NCBI RefSeq assembly: GCF_000304475.1
Contig: NC_018943.1
Location: 620,001-684,000, forward strand
DNA from: Kazachstania africana CBS 2517
Taxonomy: Eukaryota > Ascomycota > Saccharomycetes > Saccharomycetales > Saccharomycetaceae
Direction: 5' to 3'
Length of the DNA stretch: 64,000 bases
Position 1 is the stretch's first letter; every line of letters starts with the position of its first letter. The position numbers and the translations under genes were made by a program. Below are positions 42,582 to 53,633 of the stretch, one piece after another. The notes beneath the pieces were generated by a model. It had not been told where the DNA came from. It saw nothing but the letters and a program-made list of their open reading frames with translations, and ran no database searches.

Positions 42582-43037
42582 AAAGGAAAAATTCAAAGTT
42601 TGTAATCTTATATATCTTTTTTTATTTTATTTTGTCAACTTAGACAAAATGAAAAATAACAATCCTATAGCTGTTAAGCAAGTATTATTTCAAGTTATCC
42701 TCATCAACTTAGAGTGCTTTCTTTCATCTTATATGCTTGGCATCATGTACTGATGTTCTTCACCACCTTTTACTCTTTTTTCTTATCCCGACAATACATA
42801 GATATATATACACATATATTTCATCTTAGGAAAAAAGAGAAAAAAATTTAAATTGAGTACATTATATATTTATCATATAAGGATAATAATCATACTTCTG
42901 CTATTATCTATTTTACAACACTGATTAAGTTTAAATCATAAATTTCCACTTTAAAATCCCTATTAAACTTATTTTTAATCTTTTTTGTTGAGAGTATCAA
43001 GTCTAATACCAATTTCTTTCACTTTCCTTTCTCCATC
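42582..43037. other. Intergenic LAC1-UFD4, no MRT4
   Basis: 456 bp. In S. cerevisiae MRT4 (YKL009W) lies between LAC1 and UFD4; no ribosome-assembly gene of that kind fits here. The sequence is A/T-rich, with TATATATACACATATAT near 42802 and a pyrimidine-rich stretch just before the UFD4 ATG. Confidence 0.5.
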
Positions 43038-46000
43038 ATGAGTAGCGATAATGACTTTGGAAATGAAACAGATGACTATATAATGGATGATCACAGTGAA
43101 GATGAGCAGTACTATGATCCAGAAAGTGACCATTTATCTTCCAGTAACGAAGAACATACTTACTACAGTCATGACCATGAAGATTCATATGATGATGCCT
43201 TTGATCATCGCCCTGATAGCATTACAGATAGTCAAGACGAAGATGCCATACATCAAGAAGCTGAACACGAACATGATAGTGATGAGGAAGAGTCTGCATT
43301 CAGAGGGACTTTCAATTCACAGACATTTTTAAACAATCTAAGAAATGTACAACAAGGTGATCGTCAAAATGTCAATTTATCAGAGGTTATACCAGAATTA
43401 CTAAACATGTTAGGTGGTAGAAGACCAAGGGATGGTCCTATGGGTGGAAGAGACAACAGGATTTCCAAGCTAGTTGATAATGTTTCTAATGCCAATGAAG
43501 ATCCCTATATTGCAATGGAGAGTTTAAGTGAATTATCCGAACATTTATTAATGGCTAATCAAATTGTCATAGATAGAGTCTTCCCAATTGAAAGACTATT
43601 GAAAAGTTTAATAAAAATTCTAACTTGCATGGTTCTACAGGACGAGTCAGAACTACAAATGCAAGCGTGTAGATGCATGTATAATTTATTTGAGGTCAAT
43701 CCGGAGAGTATATCACTTGCTGTAGATATGGATATGATACCTGCTTTGCAGCATAAATTGTCGGAAATCAATTATATCGACTTAGCAGAGCAAGTATTGG
43801 AAACTTTGGAATTTATTTCTAGAATACATGGTAAGGATATATTGCATGTAGGCAAATTATCCTCATATCTACAATATTTAGACTTTTTTACCATCCATGC
43901 ACAGAGGAAAGCCATATCTATCGTTTCCAACGCATGTGCCCGCATTGAACCAAGTGATTTCAGTACCATAGAAGATGTTTTCATCATCCTGAAGCCTGTA
44001 TTTTGCAACACTACTGATGAAACCGTTTTAAAAAAAACTCTTTCAGTCATATATAGTGTTTGTGGAAGTTTCAAAAGCTCTTATATGTTCGAAACACTGT
44101 TTACGCAAGATGTTTTGGAACGCTTGGCTGGAATAATTTCGAGCAAAGAATCATCATCTGATACCAAAATAAAATGTTTTGACTGTCTCTCAGTCTTGGT
44201 TGGGGTGAGTCCTCAATTATCGAACACTTTGATGGAAACAATTGACCTGACAAAGGTTTTCAATGAATGTTTACAGCAATATGGTAAAACCAAAAATACT
44301 GCATTACATGAGTGCATCATGTTTGTCCCAAAGGATCTCCTGCATAGCGTTGCCCGTTTCATTACCTCATTATTTCCCTCTGGACAGGACACTTTATTAA
44401 CAAAAAAATCAACAGAAAATGAGGTACAACTTCTCGTCACCGAAAAACTTATTATTTTGATCGAGAAACTGATCCCCCTCCTTATAGAGATTTATATGAA
44501 TACCATTGACTTCAGTATACGTCACTATGTTTCCGTCGCACTCATTAGAATTGTTACGTATATGAATCCTGATATCTTGCCAAAGGTTGATAAGCATTTG
44601 CTCAAATTAATAGGATCTGCTTTGGCGCAGAATAAGTCTACTTTAGACACAGGATCTTCTCATTCTTTAGAAATTGGGATTCTATTAGCGGCTTTGTTAT
44701 CTTTAATCAGTAGTCTGTGTGACAGATTTGGAGATACTTTCCTGACAGAGTTAAAACGTGAAGGAATTTTTGACTTGGTCAATTCAATCAATGGTTATTT
44801 TGAAAAGACTAACATTAGATCTGCAGGGGAACATGTAATCGGAGTTAATGCTCCTAAATTTATAAAGAATCACAATTCTATGAGTGATTCTGAAGAGGAA
44901 GAGGATGATGATGATTATGATTTAATTGGAGCAGATTTTGATGTTCCTAATGAGGTTAAACCAAAAAAGATCAAATTCGATATATTCAGGAATTTGGCGC
45001 CTGAAGAAGTAAGTGATAATATATCACATTTATGTTGTAATTTAAGAGATCTGTTTAATAAATCGAAAGTGACAGACAATAAAGACTTGCGAGAGATTAC
45101 TTTGATTGCAGATTCTTTGAAATACGTAGAGTTAAATGATCAATCATACGATAATTTGTACGATTTCTGGAAATCAGTGGATAGTTGCATTTTCCGTGAC
45201 ACTTTCACGATTTCTGGGTTTGAATTTATAACTACTGGTTTAGCGTCGTCTTTGGTGAATCACATTCAAAAGGTTGGAGAAAATAACATGATTTCTAAAA
45301 AGGCAATGATGGATGTATTTGGAGATCGACTTTCTAATCTAGTTAGTATATTGCAGACTGCTTTAACTAGAGTCGATTCCTTCAATGTTGTAGAGTCAGG
45401 CTTACAAGGTGAAGAAAGTGGAATGGCATCTCTAGGAAAGCAAATGAAAATCCACCTTGAATATGACGGTGATATCGGCCAGGATAAAATTTTACCAGCA
45501 CTTTCATCAGTAATGGTAGTTATTCATTGTGTAGCTTCTTTTAGGGCTTTGGCTGAGTTCTTAAAACATCGTGCCACTCGTGCAAGTTTTTTTAATTCTC
45601 TTATTCCTGGTCTAAACTTTGTTAGAGATGGTGAAGAAACTGATGACCAAGAATACTTGGACTTTGTTTTTAGCTTTAACGGTGAATCCATTGAAAAAGA
45701 TGAAACCATATTTGGCGCCTTGTTTAAAATATTTAGCAGAGACAAGATTGATATCAAGGAACTGTGGCATCAGCCACAAGTCATAAAATTCAAGAAAATT
45801 AAAGGCACATCTGATGTCATCAAAGAAAACACAGCTGATGACAGTTTAATTTCTTCAAATCCATATGCTTCAAGGACGATTGATAGGAGTGAAAAGGTAC
45901 CTGCAGAAGACATCATGACTATACTTAGATTTTTGGAGAACTGCTTAGGTAATAAAGATTTATTTATCAATCCAAAGCTGAGTGCTAAATTAAACAGACA

Positions 46001-47369
46001 ATTAGAGGAACCGCTCATTGTAGCCAGCGGTATACTTCCAGATTGGAGCTTGTATTTAACAGCTGATTTCCATTTCCTCTTTCCATTCGATACAAGAATT
46101 TTCTTTTTACAATGCACTTCATATGGTTATGGAAGACTGATACAGTTTTGGAAAACGAGGATTGGCATGGATAAGGAATTAAGCAGCGATAATCCACTTC
46201 TCCAGCTGGGTCGTGTGTCAAGACGCAAATTAAAAATATCAAGAGATACAATGTTTTTGACTGGGCTGAAAATTTTAGAAAAATATGGATCTAGTCCAAG
46301 CGTCTTGGAAATTGAATACCAAGAGGAAGTTGGTACAGGTCTAGGTCCCACTTTAGAGTTCTATGCCATGATTTCAAAGGCATTTGCAAAGAAAAATCTC
46401 AATATGTGGTTACAGAGCGGCTACGCCCCTCAAAGTGATAGTGAACAGAGTACATATGTTGAAAACTTATTGTATCCTAATCCTATTGATTTGAGTAAAG
46501 CGGAATCCTCGAAGATCCTAGATCTTTTTGAGTATTTAGGTACGTTTGCTGCAAGGTCAATGATCGACAACAGAATACTGGATTTCCGCTTTAACAGGTT
46601 ATTTTTCCATGTAGCTCACCATTTGGCAAGACATGGAAATTTAACAAGCTTATTCAACAACATCGACGATGGTATAAACCTTGTGAAAGAGCTAGATAGC
46701 CAGGTAGCAAACTCTTTAAAATATGTTCATGATAACAAAGACAACAGTGATGTGATAGATCAGCTATATTTAAACTTTGTGCTGCCTGGTACCGACATCG
46801 AGCTGATTGAAAATGGAAGGTCAGTTCATGTGCAAGCATTTAACGCAGATGAATATATAAGACAAATTCTTTCACAATTAATGGGAAAGGGGATAAAAAG
46901 CCAGGTAGAGTCATTTATGAGAGGGTTTTCGAAAGTTTTCCCCTATAAAAATCTACTGATTTTGTCACCTTCTGAATTAATCGATCTTTTCGGTAGTGTT
47001 AAAGAAGACTGGTCGCCTGAATTGTTATACACCAGCATGAGTGCAGACCATGGATATACGATGAGCTCTCCCGCGATAGCAGATTTGATTTCTATCATGA
47101 GCAACTTCTCGCGCCAAGAAAAACGTTTATTCTTACAGTTTTTAACAGGGTCTCCAAAATTACCACTTGGAGGATTCAAGGCTCTGAAACCTAAATTTAC
47201 TGTGGTGTTAAAACATGCAGAAGGCGACCTAAAGCCCGACCAATATTTGCCAAGCGTAATGACATGTGCAAACTACCTAAAGCTTCCAAAATATAGCAGT
47301 AAAGAAATCATGCACAAAAGAATCAAGCAGGCCATGGAGGAAGGTGCAGGGGCATTTCTACTTTCTTGA
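43038..47369 (+). CDS. UFD4: HECT ubiquitin ligase Ufd4
   Basis: E3 ligase of the ubiquitin-fusion-degradation pathway that also helps the N-degron ligase Ubr1. 1,443 residues against 1,483. An acidic N-terminus with many His/Asp residues (1-90) precedes armadillo-like repeats (about 140-600). A second acidic patch EEEEDDDDYD lies near 620. The HECT domain fills the C-terminus (about 1085-1443): LEIEYQEEVGTGLGPTLEFY starts the N-lobe, PKLPLGGFKAL is the pocket motif and the catalytic Cys1410 is in MTCANYLKLP. The final FLLS fits the HECT C-tail, which needs a hydrophobic residue near the end. Position matches YKL010C. Confidence 0.97.
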   Translation: MSSDNDFGNETDDYIMDDHSEDEQYYDPESDHLSSSNEEHTYYSHDHEDSYDDAFDHRPDSITDSQDEDAIHQEAEHEHDSDEEESAFRGTFNSQTFLNNLRNVQQGDRQNVNLSEVIPELLNMLGGRRPRDGPMGGRDNRISKLVDNVSNANEDPYIAMESLSELSEHLLMANQIVIDRVFPIERLLKSLIKILTCMVLQDESELQMQACRCMYNLFEVNPESISLAVDMDMIPALQHKLSEINYIDLAEQVLETLEFISRIHGKDILHVGKLSSYLQYLDFFTIHAQRKAISIVSNACARIEPSDFSTIEDVFIILKPVFCNTTDETVLKKTLSVIYSVCGSFKSSYMFETLFTQDVLERLAGIISSKESSSDTKIKCFDCLSVLVGVSPQLSNTLMETIDLTKVFNECLQQYGKTKNTALHECIMFVPKDLLHSVARFITSLFPSGQDTLLTKKSTENEVQLLVTEKLIILIEKLIPLLIEIYMNTIDFSIRHYVSVALIRIVTYMNPDILPKVDKHLLKLIGSALAQNKSTLDTGSSHSLEIGILLAALLSLISSLCDRFGDTFLTELKREGIFDLVNSINGYFEKTNIRSAGEHVIGVNAPKFIKNHNSMSDSEEEEDDDDYDLIGADFDVPNEVKPKKIKFDIFRNLAPEEVSDNISHLCCNLRDLFNKSKVTDNKDLREITLIADSLKYVELNDQSYDNLYDFWKSVDSCIFRDTFTISGFEFITTGLASSLVNHIQKVGENNMISKKAMMDVFGDRLSNLVSILQTALTRVDSFNVVESGLQGEESGMASLGKQMKIHLEYDGDIGQDKILPALSSVMVVIHCVASFRALAEFLKHRATRASFFNSLIPGLNFVRDGEETDDQEYLDFVFSFNGESIEKDETIFGALFKIFSRDKIDIKELWHQPQVIKFKKIKGTSDVIKENTADDSLISSNPYASRTIDRSEKVPAEDIMTILRFLENCLGNKDLFINPKLSAKLNRQLEEPLIVASGILPDWSLYLTADFHFLFPFDTRIFFLQCTSYGYGRLIQFWKTRIGMDKELSSDNPLLQLGRVSRRKLKISRDTMFLTGLKILEKYGSSPSVLEIEYQEEVGTGLGPTLEFYAMISKAFAKKNLNMWLQSGYAPQSDSEQSTYVENLLYPNPIDLSKAESSKILDLFEYLGTFAARSMIDNRILDFRFNRLFFHVAHHLARHGNLTSLFNNIDDGINLVKELDSQVANSLKYVHDNKDNSDVIDQLYLNFVLPGTDIELIENGRSVHVQAFNADEYIRQILSQLMGKGIKSQVESFMRGFSKVFPYKNLLILSPSELIDLFGSVKEDWSPELLYTSMSADHGYTMSSPAIADLISIMSNFSRQEKRLFLQFLTGSPKLPLGGFKALKPKFTVVLKHAEGDLKPDQYLPSVMTCANYLKLPKYSSKEIMHKRIKQAMEEGAGAFLLS

Positions 47370-47895
47370 GTAGATAAAAATGTATATTGCACTACGGCGT
47401 TTTAGATATAGTTATATAGGCAAGAAAAAAAAAGTGATACAGTCCTTTTTCGAAGTGTGAGCAACCGTGTTTATCATGAACCGAAAGTTTGCCTTGATGG
47501 AAATGCCAATACTGGTTGCTTAGTTACAGTCTGCGCAAGTGGAAGAATTTCGGAATACGAGCATATTGTTTAAATATCTTTTGGGATCAAGCCATTCTTG
47601 GAATTTCGATACTTTTTCAATGGCATGATTTAATGCCGACATAATTTCCTAATTTGGTAAATATCGAGAAGCTGATTACCCAATATGGGAGATACAATCG
47701 GGTGGTCATGTCGAAAAAATTCTTGTTTCTTTTTTCTGTCAAAATCTGAACAATGCAAAGTGGTAAATGTAAAGCTTGAATTCACATTTATATACGCCAT
47801 AAAGCCCTGCAACTTAGTCAAGAGGGCTAGGAAGTAGCACCATACATTTACAATTAGGTCTAGATAGAAATACTCTGATCAAGACCTTTTCAACC
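47370..47895. other. Intergenic UFD4-STE20 with a possible gene fossil
   Basis: 526 bp. It contains the STE20 promoter and a minus-strand stretch with protein-like composition, annotated separately. In S. cerevisiae SHU1 (YHL006C) sits next to STE20; I find no match to it here. An A9 run lies near 47426-47434. Confidence 0.4.
47520..47642 (-). pseudogene. Possible remnant of an unidentified coding sequence
   Basis: A 40-codon minus-strand frame starts MSALNHAIEKVSKFQEWLDP and continues KRYLNNMLVFRNSS before TAA. Its amino-acid mix is balanced and protein-like. An overlapping frame just upstream (47630-47821, 63 codons, with PIVSPILGNQLLDIYQIRKL) could have been continuous with it before a frameshift near 47640. 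I cannot name the family. It may be a decayed gene left by loss of a duplicate, or chance. Confidence 0.2.
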
Positions 47896-50292
47896 ATGTC
47901 AGACTCTGAACTATTTGGTTTCGACAGTAAAATCTGTGTCGATATTCCTAAAAGTGTTCATGATACTATCCAGGAAATGGAAACAGAAACAACCGCTGAA
48001 GAAACGTCTGCTAACTCTCACGTTTCAAGTATGTCGAACCAATTAGATGACGACACAAGCTCTTTTTCAATTGGGGGCTACGCATCGATGGATCCTGCTA
48101 TTCAAGCCGTCATTTCAGTGGATAAGGATGACCAAAAGATAACAGCAAATCCTGTAAAACTAGACGACCCAATACAATTTACTAGAATTTCATCCTCTTC
48201 TGCGATCAGCAAAATCTCTAGTGACTCTTCAGTAGATGGTTTTTCTAATTTTCAACCATCGAGTGATGACTATAATGACAACAACGAAAATCGCACGCCT
48301 ATGTACAATAATACGATAGAAAATTCACTTTCAATTGACAATACCGACTCCACTGTTCGAAATTCACATTTAGATCAGCATAATAATACCATTTTAACAA
48401 TAACGCCTTCCACTACAGACAGCATTTTTAATTCGACCGAATTATCAAACAGTCTACAACAATCTTCATCTCTAAGGTATTTCGATAGCAACAGTTCCCC
48501 AAATAATAATCATGCATCCGTTCTAATACACCCTCTCGCAAAGTCGACCATTAGCCACACACCGGCCATTCTTGAGACAGGCTCCTTATCTAAACCATTC
48601 CCCAAGATTTTATCTACATCTCCAACAAAACCAGTGTCACCGAAGCATTCTACTCCATCACTACCGAAAAAGCACATATTACTAAGTCCAACAAAGGTGA
48701 AGGCTGAAAAGAAAAAGAGCGGTAGTAGCTTTAAAGGTGCATTCTCTTCCTTCGTACAGAATTTCAAAAAACTAGACACAGCACCAGCCAATTTAGATAC
48801 GTCTTTCAGCATTTCGACACCATATAATGCCAAACATTTACATCACGTTGGCGTGAATAGCAAAACTGGAGAATATGTGGGGTTGCCTGAAGAATGGAAA
48901 AAAATCCTTATATCCAATGGTATATCGAAAAGTGAACAAGAACAGAACATGCAAGCTGTTGTGAATGTCTTCCGTTTTTATCAGGATGTTACCGATCAGA
49001 AGCCTGGCGACAAGGTTATCGAGACCTATTTTACCAAGAAATCATCATTTAGTATAAAAGATGAGGAATCTTCTCACTACCTCCACAAACAATTTATAGA
49101 AAGTACCCCCAAACTATCTTCTAATGCCTTCATTCCATCTAGGCGGGCTCCGAAACCACCTATTGCATCTCAGCCAAGGAGTGAACAAAAGACCTCTCAA
49201 GCAAACGTATCACAGTCCTCTCAAGGCATACAAACTTCTAAGTCCAATCATGAAACAAGTTCTTCTCAGTCTTCACCCACTAGTTCATCTCCAACCCATA
49301 AAAACAATAGAACTAGTAGTAATAATGAGGTAATTTTGAGGGAAAGGGCATCGGAAGAGAAGAGAAAAGAAAAAGAATTGAGAAAGAGGATGTTTATGAA
49401 GAGAATCGATGAAATCTGTTCACCTGAAGATCCTACCAAGCAATATGCTAATCTCACCAAGATTGGGCAAGGTGCATCTGGCGGCGTTTATACGGCAAAT
49501 CAGGTTAAAAGCAATGAGTTAGTTGCTATAAAGCAGATGGATCTTGAAAAGCAGCCAAAGAAAGAGTTAATTCTCAACGAGATCATCGTTATGAAGGAAA
49601 GCCGGCATAATAACGTTGTTAACTTCATCAATGCACATCTTTCAAAAGGAAATCTTTGGATTGTCATGGAGTATATGGAGGGTGGTTCTTTGACTGATGT
49701 TGTAACACATTGCCTTTTAAGTGAAGGTCAAATAGGTGCAGTTTGTAGGGAAACTTTGGAAGGTCTGAAATTTTTGCATTCTAAAGGTGTCATTCATAGA
49801 GATATTAAATCTGACAATGTGCTACTATCAATGAAAGGGGACATAAAACTAACCGATTTTGGATTTTGTGCACAGATTAATGATATTGACTTGAACAGGA
49901 CAACCATGGTCGGTACACCATACTGGATGGCACCTGAAGTTGTTTCAAGAAAAGAATACGGTCCAAAGGTCGATATCTGGTCTCTCGGCATCATGATTAT
50001 TGAAATGATCGAAGGCGAACCGCCATATTTGAACGAGGCGCCATTGAAAGCGCTATATTTAATTGCCACCAATGGAACACCAAAATTGAAGGAGCCAGAA
50101 AACCTCAGCGATGTCTTTAGTAACTTCCTGGATAGATGTTTAAGAGTGGAACCAGAAGAGCGTGCATCAGCGATAGAGCTTTTAGCTGATGAATTTGTTG
50201 TTGCATGCGCTGAGCCAACCATCTCTCTAGCACCTTTGGTAAGGCTTTCACTTGCAAACAAATTAAGTGAAGGAGGATCGGAGAGTAGATAA
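47896..50292 (+). CDS. STE20: p21-activated kinase Ste20
   Basis: PAK-family MAPKKK kinase for pheromone response, filamentous growth and osmosensing, activated by Cdc42. 798 residues (939 in S. cerevisiae). The disordered N-terminus carries a basic-rich membrane-binding segment (about 270-293). The CRIB domain follows at about 306-335 ([17 protein letters not shown]). A Pro motif RRAPKPP (416-422) suits SH3 partners such as Bem1. The kinase domain is about 519-769: GQGASGGV, Lys545 in [14 protein letters not shown] with Asp636, DFG and APEV. The C-terminus [14 protein letters not shown] (777-790) is the G-beta-binding motif that sets Ste20 apart from Cla4 and Skm1. S. cerevisiae STE20 is YHL007C, on chromosome VIII. 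Confidence 0.96.
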   Translation: MSDSELFGFDSKICVDIPKSVHDTIQEMETETTAEETSANSHVSSMSNQLDDDTSSFSIGGYASMDPAIQAVISVDKDDQKITANPVKLDDPIQFTRISSSSAISKISSDSSVDGFSNFQPSSDDYNDNNENRTPMYNNTIENSLSIDNTDSTVRNSHLDQHNNTILTITPSTTDSIFNSTELSNSLQQSSSLRYFDSNSSPNNNHASVLIHPLAKSTISHTPAILETGSLSKPFPKILSTSPTKPVSPKHSTPSLPKKHILLSPTKVKAEKKKSGSSFKGAFSSFVQNFKKLDTAPANLDTSFSISTPYNAKHLHHVGVNSKTGEYVGLPEEWKKILISNGISKSEQEQNMQAVVNVFRFYQDVTDQKPGDKVIETYFTKKSSFSIKDEESSHYLHKQFIESTPKLSSNAFIPSRRAPKPPIASQPRSEQKTSQANVSQSSQGIQTSKSNHETSSSQSSPTSSSPTHKNNRTSSNNEVILRERASEEKRKEKELRKRMFMKRIDEICSPEDPTKQYANLTKIGQGASGGVYTANQVKSNELVAIKQMDLEKQPKKELILNEIIVMKESRHNNVVNFINAHLSKGNLWIVMEYMEGGSLTDVVTHCLLSEGQIGAVCRETLEGLKFLHSKGVIHRDIKSDNVLLSMKGDIKLTDFGFCAQINDIDLNRTTMVGTPYWMAPEVVSRKEYGPKVDIWSLGIMIIEMIEGEPPYLNEAPLKALYLIATNGTPKLKEPENLSDVFSNFLDRCLRVEPEERASAIELLADEFVVACAEPTISLAPLVRLSLANKLSEGGSESR

Positions 50293-50435
50293 TGTGTTTT
50301 TGATGAATTTTAAAGTGTTTTATAGATATATGTTTATTTTTATATTCGTTATTTTGTAACAATTAACTTTTTAGTATGTAGTCTTTGCCTGAAAGTCAGT
50401 TATCTATTGAGAACATGTAACTTAGTTATATAACT

Positions 50436-52076
50436 TCATGAATCACTCGAGGAGTTCGGAAGAAAAAGATCCTTAGACAACCTGGTGTTATTATCTATGG
50501 AAAATGATTTCACATTAGAAGTTGGGAATAGCTCTGACAGTGGATCACTAGTAAGGTTCCTAGTTTCTTCAGAATTCGAACTCTGACCTACTGTAACTTG
50601 TACAAAGAAAAGTTTTACTTCATCGTTTCCTTTATTTTTTAAAGCATAATCGTTGAAAGCAGGTATTTGAAATGAGCAGTTTTCAATTACAACAAACCTC
50701 GTCCCATTCAATGCAACTTCTAGCACACCATTTATAACATAAAAAGTGGTGACTGTGCTGAACGAGTTTTTTGAATTCCTATTGCCACCGATTGGTAATT
50801 TTAAGATTCCGCTTGCAAAAGTATCTCGATGTTTATCGAAGGCAATTGCTATTGAATATTTCTCATCTTTCGTAATTTTAGTTTTTTCCATTTGTGCAAC
50901 ATTTGGGGCCAAAGCAATTAATTCATTTTCTTTTGTATTCTTATCTTTTGCTATGTTGACATCACATTTAAGCATGCCATCCTTCAACCATTTTCCTTCA
51001 ATCATCCCTCCATTATTGATTTTATTTAATATTGTGGCATTTGAATTATTCTTAACTGGTACTTTGCGTATTCTTACCTGCCTCTTACTCAATATTGGTC
51101 TCCTTATTCTAGGAGCGGAAGGGGTTGTCGTGGAACTCAATAAAGCCTTCTTTCTTGGAGCTTCTTCATAAGTTATGATTTTTGCAATATCTAGCACAGG
51201 CTTATCTGAGTTTCTTTTATATACGATCTTTTCATTTCTCCAGTACTCTAAAGGAGGAACCTTCACTCTAGTGGATCTTCTCAATCCAGAATTATCGTGC
51301 CCAATAGCTTCCGCATTATTATTTCTCTGAGCAAGAAGATAGTCCTCGCCATCAGACGAAATATCATCTTCTTCGAATGCTACAGAGTTGTGCCCTTCGT
51401 CAACCTCGTTCTCAGAGGGGATGTATGTTCGATCATCTTCGCTTACAATACTGAGCTCACTTTCATTATTATCATCATTGTCGGAACTATCAGAGCTTGG
51501 ACCTTCATCGCTCGTACTACCATCGTTTAGGTAACTATCAGAAATTTCCTCTTCTAGAAGAGCATTATCTGACGTATTTAAGTATGTGTTGTCAATAGTA
51601 GTATCATCATCCGAAATTAGGTCCGGTATATCATCTTTGTAGTCCGTTGTGTAAGGATTCTTCGTATTCCTGGGTTTATTTGGCAGATCGTAAGTTGTAT
51701 TGTAAGATTGAGTTTGCCTTGAGTTGACCTCGTCTTCCTCTTTATTAATATCTTCTTCAAAAATTGGCTGGAGAAGATCCAATTGAGCTTCATTATCATC
51801 GAGAAATGGTTCCGGATCATTTCTTACTGAGGAATGACTTAGTAAAGACGATCTCTTGGAATTTAGAACTTCAGGTGAGAATATATGAGGTGAAGATAAT
51901 CCTGATCGATTCCATTTTCTTGTAGCAGTCCCGGGAGTTCTGTCCAATTTGTCCTTATCATTATCATCATTGAAAAAGTCATCAATTCTTTCCATGGAGA
52001 ACTCATCCTTATTTATATCATTTTTAACTCGCAGTCCAGTCTTTCTAGACTTTACACCTAGATTCATGTAATCCAT
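50436..52076 (-). CDS. MIF2: Kinetochore protein Mif2 (CENP-C)
   Basis: Inner-kinetochore protein that binds the centromeric Cse4 nucleosome and recruits the Mtw1 complex. 546 residues against 549. The N-terminus MDYMNLGVKSRKTGLRV is the Mtw1-binding segment of budding-yeast CENP-C. A very acidic middle follows. The CENP-C signature motif is at about 264-287 (GLRRSTRVKVPPLEYWRNE). After a basic DNA-binding-like region comes the cupin dimerisation domain (about 425-525; VINGVLEVALNGTRFVVIENCSFQIP). S. cerevisiae MIF2 is YKL089W, tandem with CUE2 as here. Only 143 bp separate its 3' end from STE20. Confidence 0.97.
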   Translation of the reverse strand: MDYMNLGVKSRKTGLRVKNDINKDEFSMERIDDFFNDDNDKDKLDRTPGTATRKWNRSGLSSPHIFSPEVLNSKRSSLLSHSSVRNDPEPFLDDNEAQLDLLQPIFEEDINKEEDEVNSRQTQSYNTTYDLPNKPRNTKNPYTTDYKDDIPDLISDDDTTIDNTYLNTSDNALLEEEISDSYLNDGSTSDEGPSSDSSDNDDNNESELSIVSEDDRTYIPSENEVDEGHNSVAFEEDDISSDGEDYLLAQRNNNAEAIGHDNSGLRRSTRVKVPPLEYWRNEKIVYKRNSDKPVLDIAKIITYEEAPRKKALLSSTTTPSAPRIRRPILSKRQVRIRKVPVKNNSNATILNKINNGGMIEGKWLKDGMLKCDVNIAKDKNTKENELIALAPNVAQMEKTKITKDEKYSIAIAFDKHRDTFASGILKLPIGGNRNSKNSFSTVTTFYVINGVLEVALNGTRFVVIENCSFQIPAFNDYALKNKGNDEVKLFFVQVTVGQSSNSEETRNLTSDPLSELFPTSNVKSFSIDNNTRLSKDLFLPNSSSDS

Positions 52077-52213
52077 AATCAGGAAGTGCGTAGATTATGT
52101 AGTTATTTCTGAAGTTATTGCTATGTTTCTCTATTAATTATACAATTGCAGTCTATATGTAATGCCTCCTCTAATATTACAATTCGCGTAAATATAAGAA
52201 ATGCGCGCAAGCT

Positions 52214-53521
52214 TTATTTGGATGATATCTTCTTACCATAAATGATGAAGTACGATGGCTCTTCCCAATAGACAAAATTCAGCGAATCAATATGTTTTTG
52301 GACCTTTTGTCTAACTTTAGAAATACCGTTCAATGAATGAAGTCCTCTACCTGTAATGACTCTCAATGACTTAACACAGCATGCATTAGTACCATTCAAA
52401 TTTTTCGAATTTAATTCTCTTTGGCTCATTTCATAATCCCACCAAATGTTTAATGCTTTGTCCAACTCTGAGACAGCTTGCTGTGGTAAGTACCCATGGA
52501 AATCCAGCGTATATGTCTCAAAAATCTTGTTTTCCAACTGAACGTCATTTTTGGAAACTGGTGACAATCGTGAATTGGTGTGATTATAGACTCGTCTTGA
52601 TTTTCTGGGTTCCACAATCTGGAAGCCATCTTCAAATAATTTCTTTTGATTATATGTAAGCTTGGTTGCTTTTTTATCAATTATTAGGATAGCTAAATCC
52701 AGAACTTTAGTGAGATTGCCGTTATAATAATCCAGGCAGTTTTTCAGGAAATGGGGATTAATCTCTCTGATTTCAAGATTCTCATTGAGCATCTTATTTA
52801 ATTCGATGACCTCGGGAGCTTGTTCGTTGTAAATAAAATTGCATTTTACATTCTCATTACTATATGGTTTCGGTTGACAGTTGGGCTTTGTACTTGCAGG
52901 AAATGCAGCATGTGCCAAACCATGACCAAATTGTACTCTTCCACCTATTTTTTGCCCTTGGACTGGTTTCGCGATCGTTTTATTTTCTACCAAATTTACG
53001 TTAATTTTATTATTGATGATGTATACGATAGTAGCAATAACATTCATTGAATTTTTGAAAAATAACTTCCTTGCTACAGAATCATCAACATTAGTAAAAT
53101 GTATTATTTCTTCTAATTTCGGTTTTGTATGCCAAGCATTGTTTTTATTGGAATTTTCACCATGGTTCTGTTGATTTAACAAAGCGTCAATAGTTTCTGG
53201 GACGCTTTCATTATTTTGAGTGTAGTATTTTCTTATAACATCGTGTTGTAATTCTGGAAGTATGTCATATAGTTCTATTAGTGGGTCTTTATGTAGAAAT
53301 TCTTCTTCGTCCTGATTTGATTCACTCAACAAAATCGATAAAGCTAATTCTAAATCATTGTTGGCACTGGCTAATGCATTATTGAGACTAGCAATAGACG
53401 ATTCAGGGAACATTTCTCGCAGTAGCGACAGTTCATGGTCCCTGTTAGCACTCATTCTTGATTCATGGTGTACTTTTCGAATATGCCGTCTATCATAATT
53501 AAGTGGCTCGAATCTTTTCAA
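52214..53521 (-). CDS. CUE2: Cue2, ribosome-associated SMR endonuclease
   Basis: Cleaves mRNA at collided ribosomes in no-go decay. 435 residues against 443. Two CUE-type ubiquitin-binding segments open the protein: about 30-68 (SLLREMFPESSIASLNNAL) and about 79-115 (LIELYDILPELQHDVIRKYY). A C-terminal SMR nuclease domain (about 337-430) has Asp340 and His342 in LDFHG and Arg392 in TGRGLH, the residues known to be needed for cleavage. All are intact. Order CUE2-MIF2 matches YKL090W-YKL089W, in the opposite orientation to flanking chromosome XI genes. Confidence 0.96.
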   Translation of the reverse strand: MKRFEPLNYDRRHIRKVHHESRMSANRDHELSLLREMFPESSIASLNNALASANNDLELALSILLSESNQDEEEFLHKDPLIELYDILPELQHDVIRKYYTQNNESVPETIDALLNQQNHGENSNKNNAWHTKPKLEEIIHFTNVDDSVARKLFFKNSMNVIATIVYIINNKINVNLVENKTIAKPVQGQKIGGRVQFGHGLAHAAFPASTKPNCQPKPYSNENVKCNFIYNEQAPEVIELNKMLNENLEIREINPHFLKNCLDYYNGNLTKVLDLAILIIDKKATKLTYNQKKLFEDGFQIVEPRKSRRVYNHTNSRLSPVSKNDVQLENKIFETYTLDFHGYLPQQAVSELDKALNIWWDYEMSQRELNSKNLNGTNACCVKSLRVITGRGLHSLNGISKVRQKVQKHIDSLNFVYWEEPSYFIIYGKKISSK

Positions 53522-53633
53522 AATTTAATGCGAAGTGATGAATGTAAATTGTGTTGTATAATAACCCAAAAGAATTTAAAGACGTAAACGAAGTTTATAT
53601 ATGTACTTAATTGAATGTATAAATTTTGTCATT

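Noticed and set aside
49794..50261. 155-codon ORF antisense to the STE20 kinase domain
   Set aside because: Antisense shadow of a conserved coding sequence with no features of its own.
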